35,343 bases of DNA, taken from contig JAUJMB010000001.1 in NCBI GenBank assembly GCA_030447045.1, forward strand, positions 1-35,343, in the 5' to 3' direction. A program made the position numbers and the translations under genes. Positions 15,892 through 23,859 of this stretch are shown here, piece by piece. The notes beneath the pieces were generated by a model. The model saw nothing but the letters and a program-made list of their open reading frames with translations, was not told where the DNA came from and did no database searches. How positions within the stretch are numbered: the stretch's first letter is position 1; every line of letters begins with the position of its first letter. The stretch is from Rubrobacteraceae bacterium. Lineage in GTDB: Bacteria > Actinomycetota > Rubrobacteria > Rubrobacterales > Rubrobacteraceae.

Positions 15892-16647
15892 ATGGAACGT
15901 CTCGCGGGCAAGAGAACGATAGTCACGGGCGCGGGCAACGGCATAGGTCGGGCCATCGCGCTCAGGTTGGCATCGGAGGGCGCCCGCGTCGTCCTCGCCG
16001 ACGTAAACGAGGAGGACGCCAGGGGCGTCGCAGACGAGATCGGGGACGGGACCCTCGTCCAGAAGGCCGACGTGACCCAAGACGGGGACGTCGAGGCGCT
16101 CGTGGGGCGGGCGGTCTCCGAGTGGGGCGGCCTCGACGTCATGGTCAACAACGCCGGCGTCGGCGTCGCCGGCACGGCCGTCACCACCACGGAAGAGGAG
16201 TACGACCGGGTGATGGACGTCTGCGTGAGGGGCACCTTCCTCGGGATGAAGCACGCGATACCTGCCATAAAGGACGCGGGCGGCGGGTCCGTCATAAACA
16301 TGTCATCCGTGGCGGCTCTGGTGGGCCTCGTGGACCGGGCCGTCTACTCGGCCGCCAAGGGCGCCATCTACTCGATGACCCGGGCGTCCGCCATCGACCA
16401 CGTCGGCGAGGGCGTCAGGGTCAACTGCATAGCGCCGGGCACGGTGGACACGCCGTGGGTGCAGAGGATAACGAGCGGCTACGACGACCCCGAGGAGGCG
16501 AGGGCCAACATGCGGGCCCGCCAGCCCCACGGCCGGCTCGTGACGCCCGAGGAGATCGCCGCGATGGCCGCCTACCTGGCCGCCGACGAATCGGCCTCCG
16601 TCATAGGGGCTTGCATGGTCGTGGACGGCGGCGTCACCGCCCGTTGA
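15892..16647 (+). CDS. SDR resembling 2-keto-3-deoxy-L-fuconate dehydrogenase / BDH2
   Basis: This 251-residue SDR has TGAGNGIG at 12-19, D37 (LADVNE, NAD-selecting), NNAG at 86-89, SS138-139, Y152 and K156. The C-terminal half (VNCIAPGTVDTPWVQRI, then DPEEARANMRARQPHGRLVTPEEIAAMAAYLAADESA and DGG) closely follows the pattern I know from BDH2 and bacterial 2-keto-3-deoxy-L-fuconate dehydrogenases. The latter oxidise the C4 hydroxyl of a deoxy-keto acid. The ATG lies 4 bases after GGAGG; the longer upstream frame is rejected. It is divergent from the sugar-acid operon and its stop overlaps the next start. Confidence 0.82.
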   Translation: MERLAGKRTIVTGAGNGIGRAIALRLASEGARVVLADVNEEDARGVADEIGDGTLVQKADVTQDGDVEALVGRAVSEWGGLDVMVNNAGVGVAGTAVTTTEEEYDRVMDVCVRGTFLGMKHAIPAIKDAGGGSVINMSSVAALVGLVDRAVYSAAKGAIYSMTRASAIDHVGEGVRVNCIAPGTVDTPWVQRITSGYDDPEEARANMRARQPHGRLVTPEEIAAMAAYLAADESASVIGACMVVDGGVTAR

Positions 16648-17285
16648 CCGACCCCCACCGGGAACTGGTAGAGAGGGGCTACGACCGGGTGGCGGAGAAG
16701 TACCTCGCCACCAAGGACCCGCGAGACCCCCTGGTCCTCTCCGCCCTGGAGGATCTATCCGGGGACCTCCGACCCGGCGCCCCCGTCCTCGACCTCGGCT
16801 GCGGGGCGGGCGTGCCGGCGACCCGCCGGCTGGCGGACCGGGGCTTCGACGTGACCGGCGTGGACCTCTCAGGGAAGCAGCTCGACCTCGCCCGCAAGCT
16901 CGTCCCCGAGGCGACCTTCCTGAAGGCCGACATGACGGAGCTGGACTTCGGGCCCGGAGCCTTCGACGCCGTCGTCGCCTTCCACTCCATCATCCACGTG
17001 CCGAGGGAAGACCACCCGGTACTGCTAGAGAACATCCACCGCTGGCTGGGGCCCGGCGGCCTCTTCCTGGCGACCCTCACCTTGACGGATTTCGACGGCG
17101 AAGACCGAGACTGGGAGGGCTGGGGGGCCCCGATGCGCTGGAGCCACTACGACGCACGGACGAACAAAGGGATGCTGCGCGAGGCCGGTTTCGACATCGT
17201 CTACGCCGAGCCGCGCACCGGCGGCGGCACCGGGAACGCCGGGGAGACCTGGCTCTGGGTCCTCGCCCGCAAGGGCCACGGATGA
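16644..17285 (+). CDS. class I SAM-dependent methyltransferase
   Basis: This 213-residue methyltransferase has motif I VLDLGCGAGVPATRRLADRG, the acidic residue in VTGVDLSGKQLDLAR, then FLKADMTELDFGPGAFDAVVAFHSIIHVPRED and a late WLGPGGLFLATLTL. It starts at TTG 16644, which overlaps the SDR stop as TTGA, so translation is coupled. Members of this group (MTDP....GYDRIAERY start) have mostly unknown small-molecule substrates. The tight coupling to a keto-acid dehydrogenase is unusual and its role is not evident. The open frame extends antisense-like through the SDR upstream, which is a shadow. Confidence 0.83.
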   Translation: MTDPHRELVERGYDRVAEKYLATKDPRDPLVLSALEDLSGDLRPGAPVLDLGCGAGVPATRRLADRGFDVTGVDLSGKQLDLARKLVPEATFLKADMTELDFGPGAFDAVVAFHSIIHVPREDHPVLLENIHRWLGPGGLFLATLTLTDFDGEDRDWEGWGAPMRWSHYDARTNKGMLREAGFDIVYAEPRTGGGTGNAGETWLWVLARKGHG

Positions 17286-17357
17286 AGGGACGCCGGCAGG
17301 AAGCCTCGGCCTCGACGGGTTCGAGGGTAGACAGACAACAAGAGGGAGGATCAGCCT

Positions 17358-18071
17358 ATGAACGGTAAGACGGCCGCGATACTCGGGGTGGGACCCGGCC
17401 TGGGGGCGGCCGTGGCCCGCCGCTTCGCCCGCGAAGGCTTCGCCGTGGCCCTCATGGCCCGGCGCGAAGGGAGCGTCGCCGGTGTACGGGAAGAGATAGA
17501 GGGTGCGGGCGGCACGGCGCTACCCATCTCGGCCGACGCCACCGACCCCGCCTCCGTCGCCGCGGCCTTCGATGAGGTGCGGAGCAACCTCGGCGACCCC
17601 GAGGTCTTCGTCTACAACGCCGGCGCGTTCCAGATGGGCGGCATCCTGGACCTCTCCCCCGAGAAGTTCGACGAGTGCTTCAAGGCGAACTGCGCCGGCG
17701 CCTTCTACGCCGCCCAGCAGGTACTGCCCGCCATGGTCGAGGCGGGGCGCGGCACGGTGCTGCTCACCGGCGCGACGGCCGCGCTCAGGGGCTCGGCCCG
17801 GTTCTCGGCGCTCGCGGTCGGCAAGTTCGGCCTGCGGGCGCTCGCCGGGAGCATGGCCCGCGAGTTCGGGCCGCAAGGTATACACGTCGCCCACGTCGTC
17901 ATAGACGGCCAGATCGACACGCCCAGGGTCCGCGAGATGTCCCCCGGCCGCGAGGACCACACCATGCTCTCCCCCGACGCCATCGCCGATACCTACTGGC
18001 AACTACACGCGCAAGACCGGACCGCCTGGACGCTGGAGTTGGATGTCCGGCCCTCCGTGGAGCGCTTCTAG
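17358..18071 (+). CDS. atypical SDR-family protein without the catalytic tyrosine
   Basis: This 237-residue SDR-fold protein has a modified nucleotide loop GVGPGLG (10-16), YNAG (86-89) and TGAT (137-140). K156 of the usual YxxxK is present, but the tyrosine position holds L152 (ALAVGKFGLRALAGSMARE). A related group of bacterial proteins has Phe at this site (FASAKFALR), so it belongs to a divergent family rather than being a broken gene. Catalysis by the classical route is unlikely. The ATG follows GGGAGG. Its TAG overlaps the gatD TAG on the other strand through a shared CTAG. Confidence 0.78.
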   Translation: MNGKTAAILGVGPGLGAAVARRFAREGFAVALMARREGSVAGVREEIEGAGGTALPISADATDPASVAAAFDEVRSNLGDPEVFVYNAGAFQMGGILDLSPEKFDECFKANCAGAFYAAQQVLPAMVEAGRGTVLLTGATAALRGSARFSALAVGKFGLRALAGSMAREFGPQGIHVAHVVIDGQIDTPRVREMSPGREDHTMLSPDAIADTYWQLHAQDRTAWTLELDVRPSVERF

Positions 18072-18814
18072 CGCCCCCCGACCAACCGCCCCGCCATCGA
18101 CTCGAACGCGCTCCTCTCCACCGAGTCCTCCAGCGGCTCCAACTCGAAGGAGTCGTCCGCGCGACGCAGGGCGTTCAGGATAAGCTGGTCGGTCAGCCAG
18201 GGGTTCTTGGGCAGCAAGGAGCCGTGGAGGTAGGTGCCGTAGGCGTTGAGGCGGCGGGCGCCCTCCGTGCCGTCCTTGCCGTTGTTGCCGAAGCCGGCGA
18301 CGACCCTGCCCAGGGGTTCGCAGTCACCGAGGTAGGTGCGGCCTCCGTGGTTCTCGAAGCCGACGACGCGGCGTTCTTCAGGAGTCTCGGGAGCCGGTAC
18401 GTCGACGAGGACGTTGCCGATCAGGCGCGCCTCGTCGGGCCCGCGCGGCTCTGTGTGGAGGTCGAAGATGCCGACGCCTGGCAGCCTCTCGCCCTCTGGT
18501 GTCTCGTAGTGGTGGCCCATCAGCTGGTACCCGCCGCAGACGCCGAGGATCACGCCGCCGTCATCCACGATGGCCCTGAGGTCGGCGCCCTTGGAGCCCG
18601 AGAGGTCGTCGGCCAGCAGGCCCTGCTCGCGGTCCTGACCCCCGCCGAAGAGGAAGATGTCGCGGCCCGTGGGCCTCACCCTCTCCCCCAGCCCGACGTC
18701 GACGACCTCGACCGGGATCCCACGCCACTCGCAGCGCTTGCGGATCGAGATGACGTTCCCCCGGTCCCCGTAGAGGTTCATCATGTCGGCGTAGAGGTGG
18801 TGGATCGTGAGCAC
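18068..18814 (-). CDS. gatD: lipid II isoglutaminyl synthase, glutaminase subunit
   Basis: This 248-residue class I glutamine amidotransferase of the CobB/CobQ-like GatD family has nucleophile C93 (GVCGGYQLMG) and H197 (GTYLHGSLLPKNPWLTD). GatD releases ammonia from glutamine and passes it to MurT, which amidates the D-Glu of the peptidoglycan stem. The start is GTG. Unlike the common overlapping murT-gatD arrangement, 178 bases separate the two genes here, filled by a hairpin and repeat element. It converges on the SDR at 17358. Confidence 0.92.
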   Translation of the reverse strand: MLTIHHLYADMMNLYGDRGNVISIRKRCEWRGIPVEVVDVGLGERVRPTGRDIFLFGGGQDREQGLLADDLSGSKGADLRAIVDDGGVILGVCGGYQLMGHHYETPEGERLPGVGIFDLHTEPRGPDEARLIGNVLVDVPAPETPEERRVVGFENHGGRTYLGDCEPLGRVVAGFGNNGKDGTEGARRLNAYGTYLHGSLLPKNPWLTDQLILNALRRADDSFELEPLEDSVERSAFESMAGRLVGGR

Positions 18815-18840
18815 GTGCCTCCCTCCGGTCGTCTTATAGC

Positions 18841-18992
18841 CAGTCAGCCGGTCAGCATCTCAGCCGGTCAGCTTCATGCTCTTAGATGGTAACCCGAAAG
18901 TCGGGACTGATCCGGACAACGGTAGCTCCCTGGAGCCCGATTGCGCCCCCACAGCAACTGACGAGCCGCCGGAGGCGGCGGGCTGAGATGCT
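18841..18992. repeat. REP-like inverted repeat element between murT and gatD
   Basis: A 12-bp perfect inverted repeat (AGCATCTCAGCC at 18854-18865 and its complement at 18981-18992) encloses about 115 bases. The left arm also holds CAGCCGGTCAGC twice (18845-18856 and 18861-18872). A 21-base stretch at 18844-18864 is identical to 32720-32740 in another intergenic region, and GTCAGCCGGTCAGCA at 18843-18857 matches 32853-32867 in reverse. The right arm abuts the murT stop codon. Confidence 0.65.
18965..18979 (-). terminator. GC-rich hairpin 14 bases after murT
   Basis: A perfect 6-bp stem GCCGCC/GGCGGC has a GGA loop and sits just downstream of the murT stop. There is no T tract. It could reduce read-through into gatD. 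Confidence 0.35.
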
Positions 18993-20405
18993 TCACCCTT
19001 CCCAGAACTGGTGCGTGTAGCCCATGTCGCCTAAAGCCTTGCGGATCTCGAGCATCGCGGTGTAGGTCGGAAGGACGTAGAGGGTCTCACCCGGCGGGGT
19101 GAATTGGAGGGCGGCCCTTATGGCCTCCTCGCGGTCGGGGATGACCTCGCCGACGGGCAGGTCGGCGTACTTGAGGCGGACGGCCATGTCGCCGGCCCTG
19201 GTGCCGCTGACGGTGAAGGGGGCGGCGTCCGAGGCTCCGGCGGCGCGGGCGTCGGCGAGCATCTCGAAGTCCACGTCCCACAGCCAGGAGACGTCGCGGC
19301 CGTCGGCGTCGTTGTCGTTTATGGCTATGAGGACGTTGTTGGCGTCGGCGCCGGTGACGAAGGTGCGCAGGATCTCGTTGAACCCCACGGGGTTCTTTAT
19401 GAGGAGCAGGAAGGCCTCCCTGTCCCCGGCCTCGATCCTCTCGACCCTCCCGAACGCCCCGCCGAAAAGCCCGAGGCCCCCGACGACGTCCTCGAAGCCC
19501 ACGCCCGCCTCCCCCGCCACGGCCGCGGCGGCGAGCGCGTTGTAGACGTTGTAGAGGCCCGGCAGGGATATCCTCGCCTCACCCTCGCCCTTCGGCGTTG
19601 TGAGCAGGAAGGAGGAGCCGCGCGCGCCTTCGAGGCGGACCCGGCTCGCCCGGTACGCGAGCCCGGGACGCGAGAAGTCGCCCTTCGGGCAGCGGTAGAC
19701 GCCGACGTGGCCCATGTAGACGGCCGAGTAGTCGAGGGGGGTGCCGCAGACCGGGCAATCTTTAGAGTCGGCGACGTGCTGGAGGCTTCCGGTGTCGAGG
19801 TCGGGCGCGTCCACGCCGTAGAAGACGGGATGCGCGGCGGAGCTACCGAGGCTCGCCACCAGGGGGTCGTCGGCGTTCAGGACGACCCGGCCGTCGCGGG
19901 GCAGGTCGGAGAAGGCCGAGGCTATGACCTTGCCGGTGTACGCGAGCTCCCCGTAGCGGTCGAGCTGGTCGCGGAAGAGGTTCAGGACCGCAAGTATTTT
20001 GAGCTCCGCCTCTGCGGCCACCCGCGGGACGCTCGCCTCGTCCACCTCGAAGAGCCCCATCTGGGATGATGATCTGCCGGAGAATGACGCGTCGGAGACG
20101 AGCGCCGCGGTGACGCCCGTCACGAGGTTCGCGCCCGTCGAGTTGTTGACGGCCCGCACGCCTGCTGTGGCGAGTATCTTCTGGATCATGCCGGTCGTCG
20201 TCGTCTTGCCGTTCGTGCCGGTGATCGCCGCCGAGCCGAGCGGGAGCCGCCGCGAGAGTTTGTTCAGCACCCCCGGATCTACCCTGCGGGCCACCACGCC
20301 GGGGATGGTGGATCCCCCTCCGGTCCCGAGCCTGCGGCTCGCGAGTTGCGCGGACCGGGCGGCCAGTATCGCCGCGAAGAGGCGTGGGTCTGGGAAGATG
20401 CTCAC
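18993..20405 (-). CDS. murT: lipid II isoglutaminyl synthase, Mur-ligase subunit
   Basis: This 470-residue Mur-ligase homologue has the ATP loop TGTNGKTTTT (62-71), NLFRDQLDRYGE (142-153), NADDP (177-181) and a C-terminal DUF1727 region. With GatD it amidates D-Glu of lipid II in the cytoplasm, a step in making cross-linkable peptidoglycan in many Gram-positives. Its inserted zinc ribbon has C217, C220 and C239, but the fourth ligand position is G242 next to D243. The GTG start has no ribosome site but lies 7 bases after a TATAAT, so the mRNA is probably leaderless. Confidence 0.93.
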   Translation of the reverse strand: MSIFPDPRLFAAILAARSAQLASRRLGTGGGSTIPGVVARRVDPGVLNKLSRRLPLGSAAITGTNGKTTTTGMIQKILATAGVRAVNNSTGANLVTGVTAALVSDASFSGRSSSQMGLFEVDEASVPRVAAEAELKILAVLNLFRDQLDRYGELAYTGKVIASAFSDLPRDGRVVLNADDPLVASLGSSAAHPVFYGVDAPDLDTGSLQHVADSKDCPVCGTPLDYSAVYMGHVGVYRCPKGDFSRPGLAYRASRVRLEGARGSSFLLTTPKGEGEARISLPGLYNVYNALAAAAVAGEAGVGFEDVVGGLGLFGGAFGRVERIEAGDREAFLLLIKNPVGFNEILRTFVTGADANNVLIAINDNDADGRDVSWLWDVDFEMLADARAAGASDAAPFTVSGTRAGDMAVRLKYADLPVGEVIPDREEAIRAALQFTPPGETLYVLPTYTAMLEIRKALGDMGYTHQFWEG

Positions 20406-20412
20406 GGCTCGG

Positions 20413-20418
20413 ATTATA
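20413..20418 (-). promoter_or_regulatory. -10 element for leaderless murT mRNA
   Basis: A perfect TATAAT on the minus strand is followed by 7 bases and then the murT GTG start. Transcription would begin at or within a base or two of the start codon. No clear -35 is seen. Confidence 0.55.
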
Positions 20419-20448
20419 TGTACCCGGAAGGGGTCTTGCCGCGTATCC

Positions 20449-22614
20449 TCACCGCTTGGTTCGCGACGGGCTCGCGAGGTCGCGGGGTCGGTCGGAACCC
20501 CGGGCGGGCGCGCCGAGCTCTTGGAGGTTCACCGTATATAGACCGTACTTCTCCCTGGGGGCGCCGTCCACGGCCGAGAAGCCTGGCCGGGTTTTCAGCC
20601 GCCTGTCGAGCGGGCCGCCCGCGTAGACCATCAGGTAGTCCACCCCGTGGCGGCGCAGTATCTCTTGGGCCTCCGCGTCGAGGGTGGGGCCGAAGAAGAA
20701 GCGGTGAACGTCCCAGTAGCGGCGGGGGATGCCCAACTTCGAGCCGGCCCTGCGCTCCAGCTCCTCGCGGTCCCTGATCATGCCCTCGCCCCGCTGGCTC
20801 ACCACGTCCAACGAGGTCGAGTAGGCGGGGATTACGTTGTTGGCGCTGTCGCGCGCGAGCAGGACGCCGCCCCCTTCGAGGTTGTCCCGAAGCCAAGGGA
20901 AGATGGGGTCGGGGTGGTAGTTCGGGGTGCGCGCGACCTCGAACTCGCGGTAGAGGCCCACGGCCTTCGCCACGGCGGGGGTCGCGGCGACCGCCATCAG
21001 GACGGCCGCGAGCGCCAGCGGCAACGCCCGGGTCGCGCCGCGTCCTATCCCGAGCCCTCCCAGGCGGGCCTCCGCGTAACCCAAAACCTCCCAAGCCATC
21101 CAGCCGACCGTCAGCAGGCCGAGGAGGGGGATCGGCCAGGCCAGGCGCCACAGCAGGCCCGGCACTATCAACCTCTCGCCCACGAACGTGGCGACCGGCG
21201 GCACGTAGACCGCGACGCCAACCACGACCAGCCCGCCGAGGAGGAGTTGGGCGGCGGGGCCTGCCCTGACCCACCGCAGCAAGAAGGGGACGCCCAGCAC
21301 GTACGCCCCGAGTATCACCGGGTTCAGCAGCAGCCAGGGGTGCATCATGTACGAGCCGTCGTCAAACTCGTAGATGTGCCGCCAGCTCTCCGTGATGAAC
21401 ACCGTGTACTCGAGCACCGCGGGGGGGGTCGCGTTGATGTCCGCGGAGAACAGCACGGCGGCGGGCGACTCGCCGGCGAAGAGCAAGAGCAGGGGACCGA
21501 GGACCACGCTCCACATCGCCAGCGCCAGGGCCACCATCCCCGCCCAGGCCGTCCTCCGTCGCGGGTTGGCCGCCACGTGCGCCAGCCCGAAGCCGAGCAT
21601 GCACAACCCGAGGGGCGCCAGCACCGAAGGGTGCACGGCCACCGTCGTCCAGCACAGGAAAGCGAAGAGGCCAAGATAGCGTAGCTTGCGGCCCTCCACG
21701 AAGAGCGCGGCAGAGAGGAGCGCCACGGGCAGGACGAGGAACCTGGCGGCGTGCTTGTCCTCCGCAATGCGGACGGCAAGCTCCACCCCGACGTTATGCA
21801 CCGAAGGCTCGATAAACACCACGTGAAACAGGGCGTAGACGGTGGCCGAGAGGACCGCCGCCCGCTCGCTCTTCAGGAGGACCCGCGCCAGGGCGTAGAC
21901 GGCGAGCAAGGCCAAGACGACCAGCGTCGGGGTCAGGTACCTGAGCACCATCTCTATGGGGTCCAGGCCGGAGACGCGGGAGAGGGCGGCCTGCTCCAGC
22001 AGCCACCCGTTCACCTTTACCCGCGACAGCTCGGCGGTCCTCTCGCCGAAGTACGGGTCGCGCAGCGCGAGCCTCTCCGCGCCCATAAAGTCCCTCACCC
22101 ACGACAGGTAGACCCACGCGTCGTCGTAGTTGCTCGGCACCCTTCTCGTGGCCACGAAGGCCAGGCCCCCACCCAGCAAAGCCAGGGGCGCCCACAGCCA
22201 GCCGGCCGGGGGCCCGTGCGCCCCGTCGTCCGCGCCGGAGGCCGGAGCCGGTGCGGACGTCCCCGCCCGCAGAACCCTCCAGCCTGCCACCGCGAGGGAG
22301 GCCGTCAGCACCGCCCCCGAGGCCCAGAGGTAGGACTCGATGCTCCGGTGCGAGATCAGGAACGGCACTCCCAGGAGGCCGAAAACGCCCGTGCTGACGG
22401 CGAACGCGACGGGCGCCACAGACAGACCCGAGATGGAGTCCCCAAAAAACCAGTGCGTTATGAGCGCCCCGGGTGCCACGAAGAGCAGGAGGATCGCGAC
22501 GAAGGCAACCGGAGGCGCGGCTTCGGTGACGGCCCGCAGGGGTGCGAGCAGGGCAACGGCCGCAACGCTCGACAGCAGGATCAAGGCGTCCGGGGATCTG
22601 ACGCGGCGGGCCAA
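20449..22614 (-). CDS. large polytopic membrane protein, GT-C-like glycosyltransferase candidate
   Basis: This 721-residue protein has roughly 12 or more membrane helices up to residue ~570, then a soluble domain of about 130 residues. After the fifth or so helix, an extracellular loop has NYDDAWVYLSWVRDF. An Asp-rich motif in that position recalls GT-C enzymes (ArnT/PMT-like) that use lipid-linked sugars. No exact family was recognised and a function is not proven. The TTG start follows GGAGG by 6 bases. It lies 43 bases upstream of murT on the same strand, but murT seems to have its own promoter. A role in cell-envelope glycan assembly would fit. Confidence 0.6.
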   Translation of the reverse strand: MARRVRSPDALILLSSVAAVALLAPLRAVTEAAPPVAFVAILLLFVAPGALITHWFFGDSISGLSVAPVAFAVSTGVFGLLGVPFLISHRSIESYLWASGAVLTASLAVAGWRVLRAGTSAPAPASGADDGAHGPPAGWLWAPLALLGGGLAFVATRRVPSNYDDAWVYLSWVRDFMGAERLALRDPYFGERTAELSRVKVNGWLLEQAALSRVSGLDPIEMVLRYLTPTLVVLALLAVYALARVLLKSERAAVLSATVYALFHVVFIEPSVHNVGVELAVRIAEDKHAARFLVLPVALLSAALFVEGRKLRYLGLFAFLCWTTVAVHPSVLAPLGLCMLGFGLAHVAANPRRRTAWAGMVALALAMWSVVLGPLLLLFAGESPAAVLFSADINATPPAVLEYTVFITESWRHIYEFDDGSYMMHPWLLLNPVILGAYVLGVPFLLRWVRAGPAAQLLLGGLVVVGVAVYVPPVATFVGERLIVPGLLWRLAWPIPLLGLLTVGWMAWEVLGYAEARLGGLGIGRGATRALPLALAAVLMAVAATPAVAKAVGLYREFEVARTPNYHPDPIFPWLRDNLEGGGVLLARDSANNVIPAYSTSLDVVSQRGEGMIRDREELERRAGSKLGIPRRYWDVHRFFFGPTLDAEAQEILRRHGVDYLMVYAGGPLDRRLKTRPGFSAVDGAPREKYGLYTVNLQELGAPARGSDRPRDLASPSRTKR

Positions 22615-22798
22615 TCGCTACCTCCGGTGCGACGCGTGGTTGCGAGAGAGGTTACAGGTCTCCACGCCGGTGCTCAAGCTCGCGGTCAGGCGTTGGTCCT
22701 CCGGGTGACTCTTCGGCATGGGAACGCCCGAACCGGTCCGAGTAACCTGACCGTTCTTCCGGGTGGCGCGGGCCCGGCGGCGCGGTAGAAACTGCTCC

Positions 22799-23773
22799 AT
22801 GGAGATCTTCGAGAACCTCTCGGCCAGTTCCAGGCTGGAGAAGCCCGCGCTCGACGCCTACTCGCGGGCGGTCAGGGACGTGACGGAGACGCTGGAGCCG
22901 GCCGTGATCTCGCTCGGCCTCCAGGACGGCCGCGGCGGCGGGAGCGGCGTGGTCCTCGGCACGGACGGGGCCACCGCAACCGCCGTAACCAACAGCCACG
23001 TCGTGCGCGGCCTGGGCAGCGCCGGCGGCCGGCGCGACAGCGGCGGCGAGATGCGCGTGACTTTCTCGGACGGGACGTCGGTCCCGGCGGAGGTGCTCGG
23101 CGACGACCCGCCGAGCGACCTCGGGGTGGTCCGCTTCACGCCGGAGGAAGAACCGGTCGTCGCCGCGCTCGGCGAGGCGGAGAACCTCGTCGTCGGCCAG
23201 CTCGTCGTCGCCATCGGGAGCCCTCTGGGTTTCCAGAGCACGGTGACGGCCGGGGTGGTGAGCGCGCTCGGGCGCTCCATCCGCGGCCAGGAGGGGCGCC
23301 CGATCGAGAACGTCATCCAGACGGACGCCGCCATCAACCCCGGCAACTCCGGCGGGCCCCTGGCGGAGGCCTCGGGCAGGGTCGTCGGCATCAACACCGC
23401 CATCATCGGTGGCGCCCAGGGCATAGGCTTCGCCGTGCCGGTCTCGGGCGCCTTCAGGCGCGTCGTCTTCTCCCTCGTGACCGAGGGGCGCGTGCGCCGG
23501 GCCCGCCTCGGCGTGGTCGTCGCGACCCAGCCGGCGCGCGGCGGGGTCGGCGGCGGCGCGGGCGTCAGGGAGGTCGCCCCGAACGGCCCGGCCCTCAGGG
23601 CCGGCGTCCGCCCGGGTGACGTCGTAACATCCCTGGGCGGGCGGCCCGTGCGCTCCAACGGAGACCTCCTCGCCCTCCTAGACGAGTCCGCCATAGGCCG
23701 CGACATGGAGCTGAAGGTCATCAGGAGAGGCAAAGAGCTCTCGCTCACCGTTCGCCCCCGCGAGCAGGAATAG
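22799..23773 (+). CDS. HtrA/DegP-like serine protease with PDZ domain, no export signal
   Basis: This 324-residue S1C peptidase has the trypsin triad H67 (VTNSHVV), D107 (SDLGVVRF) and S184 (GNSGGPL), followed by a PDZ domain near 215-315 (LRAGVRPGDVVTSLGGRPV). HtrA enzymes usually carry a signal peptide or N-terminal membrane helix. Here the start MEIFENLSASSRLEKPALDAYSRAV is hydrophilic, and even the upstream GTG at 22763 adds only an arginine-rich stretch. It may therefore act in the cytoplasm. No clear ribosome site precedes the ATG. It is divergent from the membrane protein. Confidence 0.87.
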   Translation: MEIFENLSASSRLEKPALDAYSRAVRDVTETLEPAVISLGLQDGRGGGSGVVLGTDGATATAVTNSHVVRGLGSAGGRRDSGGEMRVTFSDGTSVPAEVLGDDPPSDLGVVRFTPEEEPVVAALGEAENLVVGQLVVAIGSPLGFQSTVTAGVVSALGRSIRGQEGRPIENVIQTDAAINPGNSGGPLAEASGRVVGINTAIIGGAQGIGFAVPVSGAFRRVVFSLVTEGRVRRARLGVVVATQPARGGVGGGAGVREVAPNGPALRAGVRPGDVVTSLGGRPVRSNGDLLALLDESAIGRDMELKVIRRGKELSLTVRPREQE

Positions 23774-23845
23774 GCTTCAGGCGATGCTTCTCTTTCGTGC
23801 TCGCCAGAGCTACCCGAAACCTGTAGCCTGTGGCCCGTAACCTAC
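23770..23845. repeat. heptamer repeat element between htrA-like and HMA-like genes
   Basis: At the protease stop, ATAGGCT-TCAGGCG (23770-23783) gives two units of a 7-base pattern. At 23811-23845 five units in the opposite sense follow without interruption: TACCCGA, AACCTGT, AGCCTGT, GGCCCGT, AACCTAC. The two ends form a loose inverted repeat. The same pattern recurs at 30988-31015, 31166-31193 and 34870-34897. Confidence 0.6.
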
Positions 23846-23859
23846 CAACGGGAGGCACG

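Noticed and set aside
16122..16643. N-terminal extension of the methyltransferase frame through the SDR gene
   Set aside because: The extension is low-complexity His/Arg-rich shadow coding. The TTG at 16644 overlapping the SDR stop fits the family start.
18841..18992. T-box or other riboswitch ahead of gatD
   Set aside because: No T-box sequence or specifier loop is visible. The exact match to a second intergenic region indicates a repeat instead.
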